From VAZQ01 sp963702695 (GTDB lineage Bacteria; Pseudomonadota; Alphaproteobacteria; Rhizobiales; Xanthobacteraceae), in NCBI GenBank assembly GCA_963702695.1, contig CAVPDS010000008.1:160608-224607 (forward strand): a stretch of DNA of 64,000 nucleotides. The letters are read 5' to 3'. The position numbers were made by a program, and so were the translations under genes. Under the pieces are notes generated by a model. The model was not told where the DNA came from, made no database searches, and saw only the letters and a list, made by a program, of their open reading frames with translations. Positions 60,723 to 64,000 of the stretch are shown here, one piece after another; within the stretch, counting starts at the first letter, position 1, and every line of letters starts with the position of its first letter.

Positions 60723-61826
60723 TCAATCGCGTATGTCCTGCAGGAACCACTCGGTGGGGATCTGGGTGCCCAGCCCTTGCTCGCGCGCCTTGTTGTAGAC
60801 CGCTGCCGCAACGCCCTCGAATTGCGCGCCAATCGCGCCGACATTGAGGAAGAACGAGGTCTGCCGGTCATCGGTGCGCCCCTTGACCTTCCCTGCGATC
60901 ACGTCGACCAGCCGCGGCATGTCGATGATCCCGGGCGGCAGCGTGAGGCGCGGAACGACGGCCCGTTCGTCGGGCTGCCCCGCGACATAGCCGAGGAACC
61001 CCGCACGATAGTAGTCCGCTTCGGGCGGGAGGTTCTCCAGCCGCGGCGTCGCCTCGCCGGCGCGCACGGCGACGTCGACGATCCGCGGCAGGCTGGGCTC
61101 GATCTCGCTTGAGGTGAGATTGGTGACGTGCATCCCCGGCTCGAGCCAATCGTTGAAGAACACCGGCTCGTTGGTCGAGGTGCAGCACGATACGATGTCG
61201 ACACCGCGCACCGCCTCGCGCGCGGACGGCGCGACCTCCACTTCAACGCCGTGCCGGTCGGCCATCTCGAAGGCATAGGTGCGCACGTTTTCGGCGTTGG
61301 GACTCCAGGCTTTGACCTTCTTGATCTTGCGCACCTGCATGAAGGCGTCGAGATAGGTGCGCGCCATCCCGCCCGATCCGATCATGCCGACGGTTTGCGC
61401 CTCCGGCCGCGAGAGATATTTCACACCCAGCCCGGCACCGCCGCCGACGCGAAGGTGCTGCAGAAAGCCATCCTTGATCATCGCCACCGGCGTGGCATCC
61501 CGGGCGCTGAACAATATCAGGATGCCCAGGAACGTGCCCGGTTCCCGGGCATATTTGTTCTCGCGGATGCGGCCGTATTCGCGTGGCCAATTGACCATGT
61601 CGGAGAGCATGCGGGCGCAGACGTAGCCGTCCTTCTTGCTGCCACCGGTCATTACCGCCCAGCGATAATAGGGGGCCTGGGTCTCGCCCGACGGCACATA
61701 AAGGTCGATGCGCCCCATGCCGACCGCGTCGCCCTTGACCATTTCATGGAACACGCCGTCGAGCGCCGTGAGGCACATCGGCATGTCGAGTATTTTGGCG
61801 ACGTCGTTGTTGTCCAGGAGCAGCAA
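60723..61826 (-). CDS. Ornithine cyclodeaminase / mu-crystallin family protein
   Basis: The 367-residue protein begins MLLLDNNDVAKILDMPMCLT. The substrate side has KDGFLQHLRVGGGAGLGVKY, and the Rossmann NAD(P) motif is GMIGSGGMARTYLDAFMQVR (residues 148-154). DIVSCCTSTNEPVFFNDWLE follows. Family members are ornithine cyclodeaminases, alanine dehydrogenases or imine reductases; the usual RT(G/A)A segment is RVGGGAG here, so the substrate is likely not ornithine. Co-transcribed with the POT transporter; a Bug receptor gene lies 45 bases upstream on the same strand. Confidence 0.85.
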   Translation of the reverse strand: MLLLDNNDVAKILDMPMCLTALDGVFHEMVKGDAVGMGRIDLYVPSGETQAPYYRWAVMTGGSKKDGYVCARMLSDMVNWPREYGRIRENKYAREPGTFLGILILFSARDATPVAMIKDGFLQHLRVGGGAGLGVKYLSRPEAQTVGMIGSGGMARTYLDAFMQVRKIKKVKAWSPNAENVRTYAFEMADRHGVEVEVAPSAREAVRGVDIVSCCTSTNEPVFFNDWLEPGMHVTNLTSSEIEPSLPRIVDVAVRAGEATPRLENLPPEADYYRAGFLGYVAGQPDERAVVPRLTLPPGIIDMPRLVDVIAGKVKGRTDDRQTSFFLNVGAIGAQFEGVAAAVYNKAREQGLGTQIPTEWFLQDIRD

Positions 61827-61871
61827 GGTCCGGCCTCCAGATCTCAGTCAGGCGCAGCAAAGTCGCCCGCG

Positions 61872-62915
61872 TCAGCGCCCGATCGCGGCGCGCGCCTTTT
61901 GAACCACAGATTTCGGATAGTCCGCAAACTGGGTGACAAGCTGCTCGACCTGCTCGGCGGTGGCGGGATCGACATCGACATTGGCGCGTTGCGCTTCGGC
62001 CAGGAACTCGCGGTCCTTCATGGTGTCCATGAGCGCCTTGCGCAGCGCCGCAAGGCGCTCCTTCGGCACGCCGGGTGGCCCCGCCAGCGGGCGGCCGAGG
62101 ATAGTCTGCTTGAAGTGAATCTCGAGCACCTTGCGGTCCTCGTCACTCTTCACATAGTCGAACGCGCTCGGCACCTTGCCGAATTCGTCGGTCGTCTTCG
62201 GTCCCATCTGGATGATCAGCTTGAGCCGGCCGGCTTCCACGTCGCGCAGCCACTGCGTCTTGATCGAGGAGACGAACAGGCCGCAGGCGCCCTGCATCTC
62301 GCCGCGCTGCATCGCGAGGTTGACCTCCTTTTGCCCCTCATATCCGGGGATTACGCGGATATGAGCGCCGAGAATATTACGCAGAATAAGCGGATGCTGA
62401 TGGCTGATGGCGGCGACGCCGGAGGAGCCGAAGACCGCTTCCTTGGCATCCTTCTTCAAGAGGTCGTCGAACGAGGTCGCGGCGCCCGGACCTTGCCATA
62501 GTCCGCAGAACGAAATGTCCTGGTTCATGCTGCCGATCCAGGAAAACTTGGTGACGTCGAACTTCGCCTGGTCATTGCCCATCAAGGGCTCCATGGCGGT
62601 CGAGGCGGCGAAGATACCCAGCTCGGAGCCGTCCTTGGGGGCGAGGTTATAGATGAAATTGGCCGCGCGCAGCGAGCCGGCGCCCGGCATGTTCTTCGCC
62701 ACAACGTTGGGGTTGCCGGGGATGAGCCGCCCGAAGTGGCGCGCGAGAATGCGGCCATAGGTGTCGTAGCCGCCGCCCGGACCGTAACCGATCTCGATCG
62801 AGATGGTTTCGCCCTTGAAATCGGCGGGCGCCTGCGCCCCCGCGGGCCGACATGGAAGCAAAAGGATCGCGCCGACCAGCGCGACCGGAATGAAGCGGGG
62901 CAGGGGCTGCTGCAT
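61872..62915 (-). CDS. Bug/TTT-family periplasmic receptor (TctC-like)
   Basis: A 347-residue protein with signal peptide (FIPVALVGAILLLPCRPAGA) and TTT-receptor landmarks FKGETISIEIGYGPGGGYDT, VVAKNMPGAGSLRAANFIYN and LKLIIQMGPKTTDEFGKVPS. The extended N-terminal YGPGGGYD..GRILARHF form is a recognised subgroup. Such proteins bind small carboxylates and pass them to TctAB or act as sensors; no tctAB is near. It is the first gene of a leftward unit with the cyclodeaminase-like and POT genes, and divergent from another receptor of the family. Confidence 0.85.
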   Translation of the reverse strand: MQQPLPRFIPVALVGAILLLPCRPAGAQAPADFKGETISIEIGYGPGGGYDTYGRILARHFGRLIPGNPNVVAKNMPGAGSLRAANFIYNLAPKDGSELGIFAASTAMEPLMGNDQAKFDVTKFSWIGSMNQDISFCGLWQGPGAATSFDDLLKKDAKEAVFGSSGVAAISHQHPLILRNILGAHIRVIPGYEGQKEVNLAMQRGEMQGACGLFVSSIKTQWLRDVEAGRLKLIIQMGPKTTDEFGKVPSAFDYVKSDEDRKVLEIHFKQTILGRPLAGPPGVPKERLAALRKALMDTMKDREFLAEAQRANVDVDPATAEQVEQLVTQFADYPKSVVQKARAAIGR

Positions 62916-63038
62916 GGGGCGGCCTTGTCGTAATGCGTCAATTCGATGCTATCCGGATTTTGGCGGTGCTGATAGACTGACGCAACGTTGCAAGAGGCCG
63001 GTATCTTACAAGATGCCGCCATCCAGGAGAGAACGTTC

Positions 63039-64000
63039 ATGAGACCGATCGGTTTATCGCGCCTTCTGTCGGGAACCGCGGTCGCCTTGGCGGCCTTGCT
63101 CGCGACCGCAACATCGCCGCTGCGGGCGCAGACCGACCCGGCTGCGAATTATCCCAACAAGCCGATCCATGTCATCGTCGGGTTCGCGGCCGGCGGCGGC
63201 AACGACATCTTCGCCCGCCTCGTGGGCAACAAGCTTTCCGAGATTCTCGGCCAGACTTTGGTGATCGAGAACCGCCCGAATGCGGGCGGGCGGCTTGCCG
63301 CCGATTTCGTCGCGAAACAGGAGGGTGATGGCTATACGCTGCTGGTCGGTGCGAGCGGCATGATGTCGATCGCTTCCGCCGTCTATCCGAAGCTCTCCTA
63401 TCACCCGACCAAGAGCTTCATTCCGCTGTCGATGATCGCGAACTTCCCGCTAATCATGTCGAGCCCGATGCAGAATTCCGCAAAGACCGTCAAGGAGATC
63501 GTCGCCTACGCCAAGGCGCATCCGGAGAAGGCAAACTATGCGACGACCTCGCCGGCGTTCACGATCGCCTCGGAGCTGCTGAAGCTCAAGACCGGGATGC
63601 CGGGCGTTGCCATTCCGTGGAAGAGCAGCAACGAGATGGTCCTGTGCGTCGCGACCGAACAATGCCTGTTCGCGATTGCCGATGGCCCGCCGTCCGTCCC
63701 GATGATCAAGGGTGGCAAGGTGCGTGGCATAGCGGTAACCGGCGCGGAGCGGTCGCCCGAGCTGCCCGACGTGCCGAGCATGGCGGAGGCCGGTTATCCC
63801 GAGGTCAATTCGAAGCTGTGGAGCGGCTTCTTCGCGCCCAAGTCGACGCCGCCCGCGATCGCCAAGAAGCTCGAAGCCGCACTGTCGCGCGCGATCCGTG
63901 ATACCGGTGTTTCGGCGAAGCTGAAGGAGATGGCGGTCAGCCCCGGCGGCGGATCGTCGGATGAGTTCCGCGAGAAGATCGATGCCGACATCAAGGCCTA
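63039..64000 (+). CDS. Bug/TTT-family periplasmic receptor, 3' end cut by window
   Basis: From ATG 63039 (AGGAGAG upstream) at least 320 residues are open to the window edge, so only the last few are missing. Signal peptide ends near LRAQTDPA; then YPNKPIHVIVGFAAGGGND, LVIENRPNAGGRLAADFVAK, GYTLLVGASGMMSIASAVYP and LPDVPSMAEAGYPEVNSKLW, the standard Bug pattern (VGFxxGG...D; NRPGAG; PDVPTxAE). It differs clearly from the divergent receptor at 61872, belonging to the common TctC-like subgroup. Ligand unknown; no permease genes visible. Confidence 0.88.
   Translation, partial: MRPIGLSRLLSGTAVALAALLATATSPLRAQTDPAANYPNKPIHVIVGFAAGGGNDIFARLVGNKLSEILGQTLVIENRPNAGGRLAADFVAKQEGDGYTLLVGASGMMSIASAVYPKLSYHPTKSFIPLSMIANFPLIMSSPMQNSAKTVKEIVAYAKAHPEKANYATTSPAFTIASELLKLKTGMPGVAIPWKSSNEMVLCVATEQCLFAIADGPPSVPMIKGGKVRGIAVTGAERSPELPDVPSMAEAGYPEVNSKLWSGFFAPKSTPPAIAKKLEAALSRAIRDTGVSAKLKEMAVSPGGGSSDEFREKIDADIKA

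Overview
The window is GC-rich bacterial DNA, most likely from an alphaproteobacterium of the order Hyphomicrobiales (Bradyrhizobium / Rhodopseudomonas / Xanthobacteraceae-like). The grounds are the order of the SUF iron-sulfur operon, secG next to pyrG, tpiA divergent from ppiD-trpE, several Bug/TTT-type periplasmic receptors, Tat-exported sulfatases, and families of short palindromic intergenic repeats typical of that group. All assignments come from reading motifs; no database search was run.

Left part (1-17.9 kb) is accessory and partly decayed. It opens with the 5' end of an RND efflux adaptor gene. Gene scraps follow: the end of a Fic-type protein and two fused pieces of a SNF2 helicase. 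Next are a secreted alpha/beta hydrolase and a truncated SphA-like outer-membrane protein. The core of this part is a sulfatase locus (4.0-16.7 kb), all on one strand: a formylglycine-generating enzyme, four exported type-I sulfatases with C-x-(P/A)-x-R activation motifs, a DUF3302 membrane protein paired with a HlyD-type protein, and two DUF1254/DUF1214 secreted proteins. A fragment of an nSTAND ATPase and a broken Bug receptor follow. The part ends at a tRNA-Ser(UGA) whose 3' end faces the locus, as expected if the tRNA was an integration site.

Middle part (18-29.6 kb) holds small envelope and stress genes: a collagen-like lipoprotein, a DUF2939 protein, gamma-glutamyltransferase, a lipocalin-like protein, secreted unknowns, a di-haem cytochrome c, a CadC-type winged-helix/TolB/TPR regulator with phased direct repeats in front of it, a tautomerase, an MddA-like methyltransferase, an outer-membrane protein and a hydrolase.

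From 29.9 to 37.5 kb lies a complete SUF operon (cysteine desulfurase, sufB, sufC, sufD, sufS, a DUF59 protein, a VOC protein, sufA). Its first gene is frameshifted. A palindrome sits in the divergent promoter region. From 37.5 to 64 kb is mainly core metabolism: pyrG, secG, tpiA, ppiD, trpE, a DEAD-box helicase, a transsulfuration pair (CBS and CGL-type), pobA and a POT transporter. Between these lie accessory blocks: a GMC dehydrogenase with its Tat small subunit, two orphan ModA-like receptors, a lytic transglycosylase, a glycine-rich secreted protein, and divergent Bug receptors beside an ornithine-cyclodeaminase-family gene.

Five genes (DUF1254 copy 2, sulfatase 4, a Bug receptor, the first SUF cysteine desulfurase, a TfoX-N protein) are interrupted by frameshifts, each consistent with one inserted or deleted base; the Bug receptor is in addition truncated. 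This is either real decay or uncorrected sequencing error, and it is the main caveat for this window. The most interesting signals are the sulfatase battery with a single activating enzyme, the 11-bp phased TCAAGG repeats at 26.47 kb, and the palindromes in front of the SUF operon and the ModA-like gene.
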